A stretch of 64,000 bases of DNA from Schizochytrium sp. TIO01 (GCA_004764695.1 SMSO01000031.1:9459761-9523760), one strand, 5' to 3'. Counted from the first letter of the stretch, positions 1-11,674 are shown. Notes: a model not told the origin generated them from the sequence alone. Program-made: numbers and translations.

Positions 1-1557
1 GTTTCGACGGGGAATATTATAGTAACAATACATAGGTACGTAGTAGTAACTCTTTTAATTTTTGTAAGTATCATATGGATCTCTGCTCCACCTTCCTTCT
101 GTTAACTGCCAGTACGGCACCTCAGTGTAATTCCAAGCCTCTTTTTCCCTTGCCAAGCATTTTTTTAATTTCGCTATTATTCTCTTCTTTTTTCGACTTT
201 TTTCTTTTCTTTTCCTGAAGATGGTAATATGGAGAATGAGACTCATGCCATCTCAACGCAATCTTTTCACGCCAACCAAATCGAAAGGAGGAATTTGAGA
301 AAGACCCGAAGCTCGCCTTATTGTAACTTCCCCTGCCTTTGTCGTGCATTTCCCGAGCGTCGGAACTATCTCAGGCAGAAGAATAACTACACTACAGCAA
401 TCAAACCTGCTTAATTTATTCTAATGAATGACAGATGCCTTGCCTTATTTGGCCGATCTTGTCCTTCAAAGAGATGCTTGTTTCCTTTTTCTTTGAAGGC
501 CCTTTCTAGTTCAGCTCATCAGTAAGTAACCAAAAAGGGCTTCTGCTATCTGAAAATGGAAGTCAATCTCAACGCCGCGTCACTAGTCCCCATCTATTAC
601 TGACAGAAATCTTCTCCGTCACCGATTCTTGATGAGTTGCGGAAATGGGCTGTGGAAGTGCAAATATAATAACCTCTCAGACTTACCACGTTCTTGTATC
701 CGCCTTCCCTTCACCAATAGTGAATGCATCAGAAGCCTAAACAATATCTCTATGCTAATTTACAATACCAACAGCTACTTCTTGTCAATGCAACCAGTGA
801 ACTATGCAAACTGCTATCTATAATAAACCCTCCTTCTCATAGAGCACTGAGAGTTTGACAACGGCGTTCAGTTTTTGTGAATAGATGACTGCAATCAAAA
901 TTTGTAATAAATCCAAAATTTGATGTTTACACATTGTAATCTCCATCACCAAGTGTGGTGTGTATTCAGCTCTCTACGATGCATTTCCGAGAGCTGTCTA
1001 AAGGTATATGCCTTTGTTCAGATGCACCAAAACTATGCAGCAATTTTTTGTTTTGCGTTTTAAACTAAGCAAGTAGAACTTTAGTTGCTCGGTTGCCTTA
1101 CTAGATATCGAGCACAATTTAATTCTAAACTTAAAACAAGAAAACTCAAAAGACCCAGTGGTAAACCTAGTAGCTCCCGCTCCTCATGTTTCTCTCTTTT
1201 TCATTTTAAACTTTATTGTACTACTCGAGCTTTATACTCAGGTTAAAGCATTAATTAAAGTAACACGAGAACTGGTGAGAGTTCTCTTTGAAGGTAGGTA
1301 CATCTGTTGTTTTACAAAGATAAATACTATTTTTCTAAGATCGTCCACTATGGGAACTTCTAGCAAAACAACTCATTAAAGGGTTTAGAACGGGCTGGAT
1401 GCGGAGAATTGACGAACGTTTTCATGTAAAGGTTGAAGTTATCAAATTTTACAATCTGTCCAGTTAATTGATATAGACAGGATGGATGTATCATGTCGGA
1501 TAGGAGAGCTAGGTCAGGTTAGATGAGGTGAGGCAAGGCAAGGCACTTAGCTATATA
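1..1557. other. Intergenic, no gene recognised
   Basis: AT-rich sequence with only short open frames on both strands and no motif I recognise. No tRNA-like or rRNA-like sequence was seen. The stretch ends at the 3' end of the minus-strand copia relic. Confidence 0.5.
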
Positions 1558-2262
1558 TTACTTAAATGCCTCCCGCATATCACGCGTCAGGACCTGAAGC
1601 ATCAAGCAAGCGATTAGCATGTTTCCAATGCGATGTGATGGTACTGCAAATGGTTTGGTGAGTAAATCATCTACGTTGTTTGTGCCTTTAACATGGTGTA
1701 CCTTGAGTAGTTGGTTGTGTCTTCGATGGATCACTACTGCAAGTTGTATTGCGAGGTAACCGTTTGTATCATCAATCTCTTCCTTGTATATTGTATTCAC
1801 TAATGCTTGACAATCAATGTATACCTGTATTTCAGCAATGTAAATCTTCATGTCTGCTAGAGTTTGTTGAATGGATCCTACTCTGAGGACTCCTGCAACT
1901 GCAGAGAGATTAGTTCTGTTTCGTGAGTATTTCGTGCAATCTGTATACTGCTTGATTATTTTCCATACAACAGCACTGTTATTTATCAGAATAACATATC
2001 CTGAAACACTGCGACGAAGTATGCCATGTCTCTTGCTGAGAGAAACGTCAGTATAGACATGCAAAACAAATTCTACCTCTGAATCCACGCCTTTAAGTGT
2101 GAGAATTTCTTCCTTTGTATATTCGACATCACGGAATGTATGTTTAAGAGCCTGCGTATAGTTTGCTCCGATCTTTTGACCATGCACCCTAGTTGTATGC
2201 CATATCAGGTGGAGTTTTAAGTAAACACCTAAGAGTAACGACAAGCGAACGATAATGTTCAT
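1558..2262 (-). pseudogene. Copia-type RNase H domain, 3' part of pol
   Basis: The 234-residue open frame contains the copia RNase H pattern. YTDVSLSKRHGILRRSVSGY corresponds to the family's Y-T-D-A-D/S-W-A...RRSTSGY motif with the first catalytic Asp. VHHVKGTNNVDDLLTKPF corresponds to the family's H-V-x-T-x-x-N-x-A-D-x-L-T-K-P ending. The frame stops at a TAA shortly after this motif, as expected for the end of pol. The ATG at 2262 is probably internal to the original polyprotein, not a real start. Several family positions have changed, for example Asp/Val substitutions near the first motif, so activity is doubtful. Confidence 0.75.
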
Positions 2263-2501
2263 TCACAGAGTTCTCAGTATTTTCCCTTAACTCTTTGAGA
2301 ATGGATGGGTTTTTAGCTCCATATTTCATCATCGGAGAGATTCTTCTTAATACTCTTGTTAGCTAATGGTACAGATCTTACGTGATTGCCATTGACAAGT
2401 GTATCACTAAGAGAATCGCAATGTTGTTCACGATGAACATTTGAATCTATCATTTTGTTCGAGTTCTTTGACTAGCCCATTTGATCAACATGGATAGTCA
2501 T

Positions 2502-2786
2502 TCACAGATCTTTGCCAATAAAGAGTAATGTATCCGTTGTTGAGCATTTTAAGCCATAGTTTTGCAGAATTACCGTCAGGTGATCCATCCATTGGTGAGG
2601 AACTCTTTTGAGTCCATAGAAACTCTTACGCAGATGATAACGATAACCTTCTTGTAAGTCAAGACCTTCGATAGCACGGATGTAGAGGATTTCATCGTCT
2701 GGAATTTGTGCTTCCAGAAATGCGGCTGTTACACCAACGGTGATAGCATCATAACCTCTCGTAAGGGCAATAATGTTGCGACACAA
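2502..2786 (-). pseudogene. Copia-type reverse transcriptase core fragment
   Basis: The frame contains VGVTAAFLEAQIPDDEILYI, which matches the family block V-K-T-A-F-L-N-G-x-L-x-E-x-I-Y-M. It also contains LRKSFYGLKRVPHQW, matching K-S-L-Y-G-L-K-Q-A-P-R-x-W. Together these are diagnostic of Ty1/copia RT. The frame ends in TGA at 2502-2504. Directly beyond it, in the same frame, HVDQM stands where an active RT has YVDDM, so the second catalytic Asp is lost as well. The fragment therefore belongs to an inactive element. Confidence 0.8.
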
Positions 2787-2984
2787 GTGCTTTCAACATA
2801 TTTACCGGCGGTGGCTTCTTCGTGTAAACCCATCTGGTTCCAATTGGGGTGAGTGCTTATGGTAAAGAGTTTAAAGGGTACGGATTTTAGAACGCCAGCT
2901 AATTGTAGATTCTGAAATTCAGTATTCGTAGCACCAACCCATAATTGTTGAAATCCTTGTGGTAATTTCCGCATATCTTTATAT

Positions 2985-3395
2985 GTGTGCTGAGATCTCC
3001 AATCAGAGAAACTAGTGGACAAAACATTGTTAGAGTTCTTGGCATCCCTTTGTGAAGCCCTCACAGACATAAAGTTACAATAGAGCAGAGTTAGACAGCT
3101 AGATTTCTGTGGCTGCCAAAGCAAAGAATCAAAAGTGTGACTACGCATTACCTTGGTTCAAGTATGGTGTAATTTCAATTGATGGTTGAAGAGGTTAGAT
3201 TAACCTAACCCCCTCAAGCATCTCTAAGACTGTTCAAAATGTCTTAGCCTCCGTAATTACTTCTGAATCAGTCTGCCTGAAAGCCATTTCTAGGACTGCA
3301 GTTCGCTATTTCTTAAAACCCAACCTTCTCAAAGCCTTCATCAAGATTCATCTTAACAATCAACCTCACGCTGACCAGAATTATTTCTCAGCAAT
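2985..3395 (-). repeat. Interspersed repeat, copy A (inside the copia relic)
   Basis: This stretch is clearly similar to 42405-42805. Shared blocks include a segment around plus 3230-3260 containing GTCTTAGCCTCC followed by a TAATTAC. On the minus strand both copies encode a peptide of the form MSxRxxQRDAKNxxxxLSxS followed by xxDWRxQ, so the similarity is at protein as well as DNA level. It lies just upstream of the RT domain of the copia relic and probably represents the pre-RT part of pol of the same family. Confidence 0.7.
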
Positions 3396-3854
3396 GTAGC
3401 CGGGACTGTATTGTTGCCAAATAGACATGGCTTCCATAAAGGGATTGGTACCGGTTGAGCTAATTGTTTATTATCTGTATTTGTGTTAGCAACCAAAATA
3501 AAACGTTCCTGTTCCCACTCTTGAATTGGAGGAAAGTTTACTTCATGTAGTGTCTCTTTATTTTTAAAGAATTATTGTCCGATGGTTTCTAACACCTTGT
3601 CCGTCACAGTATGAATACGTTTGAGACGATTGGTGTAGTATCGGGATTTATTTGCATATTTGCAGTGCCTTGAAACTGGGATCATTATTGAGTGGTACAT
3701 GGGGCTTGGGAGTTCGTTTCGATCTCCAATGACTGTCGTTAGCATCGTTTGAATTACTTTCGAGTTCCATGTCTGATTCACGAGCGTGCTCACTTTGGGG
3801 ACCAAGGTCAACGCTATTTGACTCGGTCTCGAAATCGCTACGAATCTGCACCAC

Positions 3855-5290
3855 AGGCTTGACTTTCCAGTGCCTTGGTCTTCATGAGCTCTTTACAGTC
3901 TTTCCCACTTTGGAGATATTTGGGCTTTAGAGCTTACCATCCAACTCCTCCAAGCCAGCTCGCATGAGTGACTCGACGTCTAGTTTTACGAGCAATATAT
4001 CAGAAGACTAGATAGCGACCCCTTCAGCTCAGTGGGATGTGAGGCAGCTAAATCACAGTGGAGCAAGAGGAATATAAAAGTTTTTTAATTAGAGACAGAT
4101 AAAATTAAGAAGCTGAAAATGAAGAGTATATTTTACAACTTTTACCTCTTTTCTCCACTGAGCGTTTTAGGAAACTGTGTTACTAAGAGCGAATAAATAA
4201 CCATCTCTACTTCCTCTAACAAATAAAACTGCCTAGTTCAAAAATAAAATTCTGCATGTTCACAAATCATATGTCCCCCATAGAAAGAGCAGCACAAATA
4301 TTTCCGAGCCATGCTTTGAAAATATATTATACGAGCATATTTTTTTGTTTCTCTGGTTCTGTTATTTTCCCTCCTCGCTGTACCCATGACGGGAATCTAT
4401 GCGCAATGTACTGCGGCAGCAACAACATAGAACTGGTTTTGACGGCCTCGACAGAGGAATACCAAACCCGCACACGGAGAGGACTCAGAAATGGACCAAG
4501 ATGAATAAGATGAAGATGTCGAAGACTTTGATTCATTTTCAGGCTACGCTTTAGCAGCCTTGTGAAGTTAGAATGAAACCGCCCGCGACGCAAAAGAAAA
4601 AGAGTACAACTCTGCCCAACACAAAATAATCCAAGAACCCTTCAAACCAATACGGACAGCATTTCAATGCCTTGCAACTTAATAGGCACCTTCAATTTTT
4701 CTAATTTCCACTTGAAAATTAACAATTTTCCAAAATATTTTTTTAAATCAGGAGCGCTATCGATCCTATCATTAAAAGCCTATATGAGACTACTTTATTT
4801 ATTATCTTTTATTGAAACTGGGAATGATTGGAAAGTTGTTTATATTTTGGTCATCACAACCTCCTTTCGACCCGTCCATCCCTCCAGGCTGTGTATGCGT
4901 GCAAGCGAGCATAACAGGTATGAAAGGGGCGCCCCACCTGACGGTAGTTAGCCGCGGTGGAGAAGAAAGCGTTCAATGCTAAACGAAAATGAGCCATCCG
5001 AGCCTCTAGTCATTTTCAATCGACAATATTTGTCACCACTGTCAAATAGAAACAAAAAAGGTGTTTACTCGAAGCAGATTACTCCAACGCACTTCCACAG
5101 CCACATCGTATTATTACATTTTCCAATCCTACGTCGAAGCACCATTCACAGCATACTTCTACAGTTTATGCAATAATGGTTTACCAGTTTCTAATGTAGA
5201 GTGGGTAGAAGTAAAATTATTTGTTCATCGTTTGTTATTGTCATTGTTTTGCCTATATGCTATTCTTTTAGATATGCACATTATGCAATA
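3855..5290. other. Intergenic, no gene recognised
   Basis: Short open frames on both strands, the longest under 100 codons. None shows a domain or consistent composition. I see no RNA gene here. Confidence 0.45.
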
Positions 5291-5414
5291 GGTGAGGAGG
5301 CTTTTCAGAAATACAATACCAGTTCCGAAGAGGCAAGGCCAGATCGCCCGTCTTAGCAAAGGCCACCAGAACGATCGAAGCGCACGATCACCTTCAACAG
5401 CGCGAGTAGGAGAT

Positions 5415-5580
5415 AGCCTGCTCCTGTGCGCCCATCTATCGCCCAGCTCGGCCGACTCTACTGCCGTCTCGTCCGTGAAAGCTATTACTGCGTGCCGTTT
5501 TGCGATTCAACCTCTTCTATTGATAGACAACTGCTCCGTCATCTTGATCAGTTGTTTCAGAAAAGTCGATTTACAAAGAG
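5415..5580 (+). other. Possible upstream exon of the coiled-coil gene
   Basis: An open stretch reads as protein-like sequence (for example LGRLYCRLVRESYYCVPFCD, then RQLLRHLDQLFQKSRF). It begins after a possible acceptor (GGAGATAG) and runs to possible donors (AAAGA|GTGAGC, CCAG|GTAGAG). If the AAAGA|GTGAGC donor is joined to the acceptor ACACAGAG at 5692, the reading frame enters the large downstream frame in phase and adds residues before the ATG at 5752. This is inference from splice signals only; the stretch could equally be 5' untranslated sequence. Confidence 0.3.
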
Positions 5581-5751
5581 TGAGCCAGGTAGAGTGCATA
5601 CGAAAGACAGATCAACGTGCAACCATCTCAACAGAACAAACCATCTGAAGAGCAGCTATTCTATCACGCTTGCTGATTGACTCAACACAGAGATATAGAT
5701 TATTACAATACTTGTCGAACCCCCCTTGGTCCGGATAGTTTTCGTAGCACC

Positions 5752-7035
5752 ATGTCTGCAACCTCATCTCCCGCCCAGAGCAACTTTCAAACAAACTACA
5801 TGATGAATAGACCCACGAACAACATCAATACCAATGTGAACAAGACAAAGTCGCTTTTAGAAGCCCAAACTAAGATCGATAGTGGCAAAGAGACTTCAAC
5901 AACAGCCAAAAATCAAAATAACAGTGCCCTATCACTCACAGATTGGAATTCAATCACAGAGCTGCTGGATGAAGTATCCATTTTACAAGTGCACCGACCC
6001 GAAAAAGTAAAGACGTGTATATTTCACTCAAAGGATATGAAGGATGCTTTCAGAGATGATTCGAAAGTTTTCTCCTACTTCAAGAGACTGGACTACTTGG
6101 TGAGGACCACCTGTGAAGGTAATTTTAAGTCCACGTCTGATTTACTCGAGAGGCTTTACATGGTTAAACCAGGCTCTATAGAGGGAAATGTGAGCTCGTC
6201 TCCTCACGATTGTACAACAAAACCAAGTGTCTTTGACAGATCAGCAAAAGAAGGAGCTTCTGAACATGCTCTTAACACTGGGCAGCCAATGCAGGCGAAT
6301 GCGCTCCTGAACCCCAAAGACGATGACGAGCTGCATAACCTAAGAAAGAAGCTTCAGGAGTCAGAAAAGCAGCGCGAACAAAGCGAAGAAACGAGAACGG
6401 TTCTCGAACAAAGACTCGCGCACTTTCAAGAAAGGCATCAAAATGCCGCCATTGCAGCGAATTGTCTTCAACAAAGAGTCAATCTGCTTGAGGTTGAACG
6501 TCATCATCTTACACGGTTACTGAGGGAAAGCGCGAATAAACTCGAGAGATGGTATGCATTAGCAAGACAAATACACCATTCCATGGAAACGGAATATGGA
6601 GTTCGAAATCCCGCTCTTGGACATACACCTGTGCACATGCCAAATCCATTTCCACCAAGAGTTGGCTCTACCTGTTCATACCAAGCGTCACGCCCGTCTG
6701 ACCTAGATAGGTTAAGAATAGGAGATGGAGCACCTCTCCGAAATGTAGAAGCGCGTATTGGAAATATGAACAGAACAGCCGCCGCTGATTCTGGTGGTGC
6801 TACACGAATAAGTTCATCCGAACAGCTTCACAATGAAGTGGCGCATTTTCTTTCCAACTATAAGATTTCCCCCACCTATGAGCCCAAATCCAATAACAAA
6901 CGGCCTCGGTCACCACCTATTATCCAAAACAGCAAAAATGAAGAAGAGCCCATCACGAAAAGGATGCACAGGCAGCATTCGAATGAAAGGATTGCCTCTT
7001 CATCAGATCAAGCTATTGAAAATGATGCGATTTGA
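5752..7035 (+). CDS. Coiled-coil protein of unknown function, N-terminal part
   Basis: I do not recognise this family. The ATG at 5752 lies in a good context (AGCACCATGT) and opens a 427-residue frame; codons upstream of it are also open and may belong to an earlier exon. The N-terminal 60 residues are Asn/Thr/Ser-rich and probably disordered. A more ordered segment follows at about residues 70-145, containing LTDWNSITELLDEVSILQVH. Next is a clear coiled coil at about residues 195-275, rich in Glu, Gln, Arg and Leu (LRKKLQESEKQREQSEETR onward). The tail is basic, with KRPRSP and ITKRM patches that could act in nuclear import. The frame ends at TGA 7033-7035, but an overlapping frame continues with similar character, so this is probably one gene broken by a one-base shift. 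Confidence 0.7.
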   Translation: MSATSSPAQSNFQTNYMMNRPTNNINTNVNKTKSLLEAQTKIDSGKETSTTAKNQNNSALSLTDWNSITELLDEVSILQVHRPEKVKTCIFHSKDMKDAFRDDSKVFSYFKRLDYLVRTTCEGNFKSTSDLLERLYMVKPGSIEGNVSSSPHDCTTKPSVFDRSAKEGASEHALNTGQPMQANALLNPKDDDELHNLRKKLQESEKQREQSEETRTVLEQRLAHFQERHQNAAIAANCLQQRVNLLEVERHHLTRLLRESANKLERWYALARQIHHSMETEYGVRNPALGHTPVHMPNPFPPRVGSTCSYQASRPSDLDRLRIGDGAPLRNVEARIGNMNRTAAADSGGATRISSSEQLHNEVAHFLSNYKISPTYEPKSNNKRPRSPPIIQNSKNEEEPITKRMHRQHSNERIASSSDQAIENDAI

Positions 7036-7562
7036 ATGATGATGGTTCTGCCGGTGAAAGTGAGATTACCAGTTCCGTAGATGCAGAACCCAATACCACA
7101 TCGAGGCTTCCCAGAAAATTCAACGTGAGAACCAGGAGTGGGGAAAAAATCTACTTTGCTCCCTCTCTTTTCCACATCACGTTGGATGATATGGAGTTGC
7201 ACCCCGTCAATACTGTAAAAGAGATACAGGAAATTGTAATTGCATTCTCGTCTTCCAATGGCGCGAGCAATTACCCCGGCAAGAAGCTACTAAAATCATG
7301 TAGCGAGGTAACCCTGTTGCAAGGATTCTCGTACAGAGACATGCTAGACAAGAAGAATATGAACTACCTCGTCTTGGACGACTTTATCAGAGAAGAGGTG
7401 AGAAGGAACACTTCCGGGTCACTTGGAGGTAATGATGTAGTAAGGGAAACCGAGGTCTCCACGGAAATACCAGAGCCCAAAACTCTCAAAATCGTGGTCC
7501 CTGGGGAGCTTGTGAGAAAGACAGTTACTGTAGATTTGAAGCAAAGATGTTTATTTGCGTAA
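7026..7562 (+). CDS. C-terminal continuation of the coiled-coil protein (frame-shifted)
   Basis: This frame is open from 7026 and runs to a TAA at 7560-7562. It has no ATG until the internal Met of DDMELHPVN, so it cannot start as a normal eukaryotic gene. The overlap with the upstream frame is ten bases around the run GCGATTTGAA; one extra T in the TTT run would join both frames into a single protein of about 600 residues. The content is mixed and folded-looking: RLPRKFNVRTRSGEKIYFAP, then VKEIQEIVIAFSSSNGA and NYLVLDDFIREEVRRN. No GT-AG intron fits the junction. A real mutation, a sequencing error or translational frameshifting remain possible. Confidence 0.6.
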   Translation, partial: CDLNDDGSAGESEITSSVDAEPNTTSRLPRKFNVRTRSGEKIYFAPSLFHITLDDMELHPVNTVKEIQEIVIAFSSSNGASNYPGKKLLKSCSEVTLLQGFSYRDMLDKKNMNYLVLDDFIREEVRRNTSGSLGGNDVVRETEVSTEIPEPKTLKIVVPGELVRKTVTVDLKQRCLFA

Positions 7563-7979
7563 GGTCCAATGAAGAACTTTTCTGGGTAATGTTTCGAGGA
7601 TTGTCAATGGTCCTTGATGCATCAAAATTGACCTGGGCGAATGGAAATTAAAACTTGTTGCTGGCAAGCAAGAGAACTCTTAGGATTGTGGGATCTATGT
7701 GATGGCAATGATGGATGGTCTTTCCTCTGGAGGAGAAGTCCATGGGCTTGCGAAGAATATTGAGCCCTCTTCTGCACACCTCACTCGATGGTCAAATTAC
7801 TGATGACAGGCAGCGTCGCGACCTATGCCGGGTACGGGACCCGCGCTAAGAGTAGCGAGGTACCTACGATATTGTTAGGTAATATCTTTTTCTTTTTTTT
7901 TAAGTGAGAAAATAGTTTTCCTTGCGGTCTCATCTTTGCCCAGAACCAAGCCATCAAAAGGATTTCAGCCGGGGAAACA

Positions 7980-9563
7980 ATGCCGACGACAAGTGCTCGT
8001 GCGGCGTACGTCGCTTTGGGGTTACTACTTTGGGTATACACGTGTAACCAGTGGAGTAGATACTCTATTGTTTTCTTGGGGGGCGTGGCCACCCCAGAAT
8101 GCCCAGCGCGACTCAAGGACGATGTTTGCTCTGTTGAAGAAGTTCCGCTCTGTCCAACGTTTCACTGCAAGTCTGAGGAGTGCAAAACATGCCAAACTTG
8201 CTTGAATGACGCCAGTGCAGATGATCACAATCTTAAATATGCCACATGCATCTCCAGCACGCAATACGGAATTCTTGCCGGGTACGGCTACATGATTGTT
8301 TTTTGTCTTGCAGGACTTGCTGCTGGAAGAGCGACAGATTTGTACAACCGAAAGAATATCGTTGTTGCATCTGCAGCAGGCTGGGCAGTCTTTACAGCAA
8401 TGCAAGGGCTTTCGCAAAATTTTATGGTAATGTTAGTGAGTCGGATAGGTATGGCTTTTTGCCAAGCTTTTTCATCACCAGCTTCGCTGAGCATGATTGC
8501 AGACATCTTTCCCTCCACCGAGCAAGCCAAAGCAAATGGAATTTATACCTTTGGAATCTACCTTGGAAACAGTCTGAGTTCCCTTAGCCTTGTAATGGCG
8601 CAAATCTTTGGCTGGCGTGACGCATCCTGGGTAATTGCGTTCCTTTCACTGCTCGGTTCAACGCTTGTCGCAATCTTTATTCGAGAACCCACAGCAAACC
8701 ATTTGGTAAGGAGTGATCTAGTTGACCTTTCAAATAATGATAGTAGCTTAGACCAGGAACAAAGCCTTCTGTCTGCAGATTCTCTGATTCAACCAACACC
8801 AGCGAATACATCAGCAGCAGACTCCATGCAAACAAACCAAGCTGTTGATCAAATGTCTGCTGGTTCGCAGAGTAACTTTAGGGAACAAGAAGAAGAAGAC
8901 CTTGTTGACGCAAAGCCGCACATTTCCTTTCGATCAACAATAAAGATCATCACTAGTGATCGACCCACACTATATCTTTTCATTGCTGCCCCTCTGCGAT
9001 TATTTGGAGGCTTCGCTATAGGCACGTTTCTACCGCAGTATTTTAATCGTCGATTCCCTGACTACGCTCGGGAATATAGCACTCTCAATGCAGTTCTACT
9101 TACGTTAGCCGGTGCATCTAGCTCCTACCTAGGGGGAGTTATTTCGGATAAATGGCGGCAGTATGATCCTCGTGGTGCTGCGTGGGTTCCTGCAATTGGA
9201 TCTAGTTGCGGCTACATCCCTTTCCTTGGGGTGCTTTTTGCCAACAATTTTTATTTAGCCATGTTCAGCCTCATGCTAGAGTATTTCGTCGCAGAAGGTT
9301 GGTTTGGCCCAGCGATCTCAATCTTGCAAGGGCGCCTCCCAGCTAATGTCCGTGGCACCTCTATTTCCATTTATATGTTTGTGGCAGGCTTAGTTGCAAG
9401 TCTTGCTCCGAGTGGTCTTGGTGAACTAGATGATGGGGTTAGCTGGACAAATCTTCGATTCTATCTCGCTATTTTTGTGGGAGTTTCTTATCTTGGGAGC
9501 GCTGTGGCTTTCTTAGCTGTTGGATCTGTTATCCATCACCCTGCACCTATTGAAAGATATTAG
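7980..9563 (+). CDS. Major facilitator superfamily transporter (Spinster/hexuronate-like)
   Basis: A 527-residue intronless gene starting at ATG 7980 in an AAACAATGC context. It has the MFS plan of two six-helix halves. The first helix is YVALGLLLWVYTCNQWSRYS. A Cys-rich loop of about 60 residues (motifs CPTFHC, CKTCQTC) follows, unusual in position and possibly held by disulphides outside the cytosol or in a lumen. Helices 2-6 include LAAGRATDLYNRKNI, the MFS A-motif between helices 2 and 3. A hydrophilic central loop of about 80 residues (Ser/Gln/Glu-rich) separates the halves. The second half includes SSYLGGVISDKWRQYDPRGA and ends in a helix near FLAVGSVIHH. The general resemblance is to Spinster-like carriers of lipids or organic anions; substrate and membrane are unknown. 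Confidence 0.85.
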   Translation: MPTTSARAAYVALGLLLWVYTCNQWSRYSIVFLGGVATPECPARLKDDVCSVEEVPLCPTFHCKSEECKTCQTCLNDASADDHNLKYATCISSTQYGILAGYGYMIVFCLAGLAAGRATDLYNRKNIVVASAAGWAVFTAMQGLSQNFMVMLVSRIGMAFCQAFSSPASLSMIADIFPSTEQAKANGIYTFGIYLGNSLSSLSLVMAQIFGWRDASWVIAFLSLLGSTLVAIFIREPTANHLVRSDLVDLSNNDSSLDQEQSLLSADSLIQPTPANTSAADSMQTNQAVDQMSAGSQSNFREQEEEDLVDAKPHISFRSTIKIITSDRPTLYLFIAAPLRLFGGFAIGTFLPQYFNRRFPDYAREYSTLNAVLLTLAGASSSYLGGVISDKWRQYDPRGAAWVPAIGSSCGYIPFLGVLFANNFYLAMFSLMLEYFVAEGWFGPAISILQGRLPANVRGTSISIYMFVAGLVASLAPSGLGELDDGVSWTNLRFYLAIFVGVSYLGSAVAFLAVGSVIHHPAPIERY

Positions 9564-11674
9564 TGCGCCATCCTAGTAATACAGCTGCAAGACCTGCTAA
9601 TGCACTTTGTAGGACTTTCACCGCATTTGTTTATTCTGCAAATAATTCGGTCATCAAAACAATGGCAAGTGAAGTCAATACAGACAGGCTATTATCGCTA
9701 GTTTCCGAGGATTCGAATAACTGTGTGCTTGTATGTTTAGCACCTTAATAGTGTCCAACTTCTATTCGTAATTTCAGCAAATATAATGTCATTGGATCAA
9801 TATCTTCGTATCTTATTTTTTTATGTTTTCCCCAAATTAGCTTTTACTGCGCTGGACATGTGTTATCTGATATTGCGCCTGTGATAAAATTTGAAGCACT
9901 ACCAAGGCGAAAATGAAGAATTGTGTACACCATGGTATCACAATCGATACGTGTACACTCCATGAGCTCGTAGTTCGAGCCGCCACAAAGGATCGAATTC
10001 TACATCGAGAAATTTTACGCCCACACAAGAAATCCAAGCTACCAAAATGGTCTTACGCAGCCTAAAGGGCTTGGTCGAACAGAACGAATGAAGCAAGGCT
10101 ACAAGTCAAAGCAAGGACTATATAGGTTTAATTCTTCCTGTCGCGAGATGTACTGAGTGTGGTGATCTAAGACAAAGATTGCTATTGTACAAGTACATGA
10201 GAACATGATTACCATCAGTGTAGGGTCTTTGCAGACTTCGAAGAGACCGAGCTAAGTTGTAAGTAGGGTGTGAGGATTCAACATGTAGAAATCACACCAC
10301 CCCCATTCTTTCATTGAAGTCTCTGTGCTTTTAAAAGGCGAGATTCTTGGAAGTTCGTCGTCGCATCGCATCTCAGTATATTACCCATCAAAATTCATTA
10401 CAACAAACACAAGTACATAAATATATATATATATTTATTAATCCAGTTCATCTATACTTGACTCAATAGTACCCCTGCGACCCATTACCTGATGATTAGG
10501 CTTAAAATGGTAATCTTAGCGAATTTCATATTGCTGGTGCTTGCTTTGGTATAATGAATTTTATGTAGTATCACTCGGCAAACAGGATCTAATCTAGATT
10601 TTTGCTGTAAGCATGCTTTACCTCTACTAGTGGTTCCTTCACGACACTTTATATACCTCCCTTGTTTGAACTGGCTTTGTAAATGCGTTTCTTATCAAGT
10701 ATACCCTCTTTGACAGTAGCCTCATTTAACTATATCTCCCTACAAGAGCAATTATGCACTGAAGCTGTACCATTATTTTATTCTTTTAGTTTTAAAGTTA
10801 TTGTCCCACTGCGTTGTTTGGACCTATTACATGCAATTATGCTGCAGTTAAGTTTCAAATTGCACATACCAGTACTGTCTTTTCTGCTAAGAATATTTAT
10901 CTCATTACAGTGAGCCGTAAAGCTGACACCTTTTCTGCAAGCCTACTTCTAGTTAAATAACTTCACTTAAATGGTTTTTCAGAAATGAGTATACCTTACA
11001 TCGGCGTTGAAAACGTTTCCATCTTACGAAAGCCTAATTACTCCCGAGATTATTCAAGCAAGCTTCACCGCAAAAATTCACCCAAGCCGGCAGATCTTTA
11101 CATCTTAACTTTTCTCCTAAATCACATCGTTCAAGTCCGTATCGTTCTTTTACATTAGTACAAATACAAAATGCCGTCTTCGTCCTTCTATACAAATCAA
11201 GACTTGTTGACATGAACCTTACCACTACAAATATACAAATTGACTCCACGGACTTTATTTTACTCGAATTGTCACTGAAGCAGCTATTATCGCGTACTAC
11301 CAGGATATCCACACTTCCTGATGAATAAGACAATCAAAGGATGGATTCTCAACATTGATTATTCGAAAATGTGTCAAAGCCCACATTTTCACTTTAGTTA
11401 ATTTAACGATTGGAACAGAGCTGAATGCAGCATTGCGCATTTCAGCATAGCTATCCACCTTGCATCTTTGGCAACAAGTAGTACAAGCTAATCGCTCAAT
11501 TCGAATAGTACATACCTTGTGGAAACTATTAATGATTTATAATAATTGTAGGACTGCACCATCTTTGGTCTTCATGTAAGCACGCGTAAGCTTAAAGGTA
11601 TATAATATACGAGGACTTACAAGGGGCATTTCTGACAGCAGTTAGCGAAGCATGATTGAAATATTTTGAAGTTT
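9564..11674. other. Intergenic, possible minus-strand coding fragment only
   Basis: Mostly AT-rich. A minus-strand open stretch at about 11034-11333 reads like protein (for example RYGLERCDLGEKLRCKDLP) but has no ATG and no recognised domain. It might be a further 3' exon or a relic near the locus at 11.7-12.4 kb. I see no other structure. Confidence 0.35.

Larger units (their letters stand above)
1558..3854 (-). mobile_element. Degenerate Ty1/copia-type LTR retrotransposon (pol relic)
   Basis: Read on the minus strand the order is that of a copia pol polyprotein. A charged pre-RT linker (about 3854-3572) comes first, then the start of the copia reverse transcriptase domain (about 3148-2729), the RT core (2786-2502) and RNase H (2262-1558). 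The pieces lie in different frames and are separated by stop codons, so the element cannot make a full polyprotein. I could not identify gag, integrase core, LTRs or target-site duplication. Part of the linker/pre-RT stretch (about 2985-3395) recurs at 42.4, 43.6 and 44.4 kb, so this is a repeat family of this genome. The assignment to copia rests on domain order and motifs; the exact limits are unknown. Confidence 0.8.
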
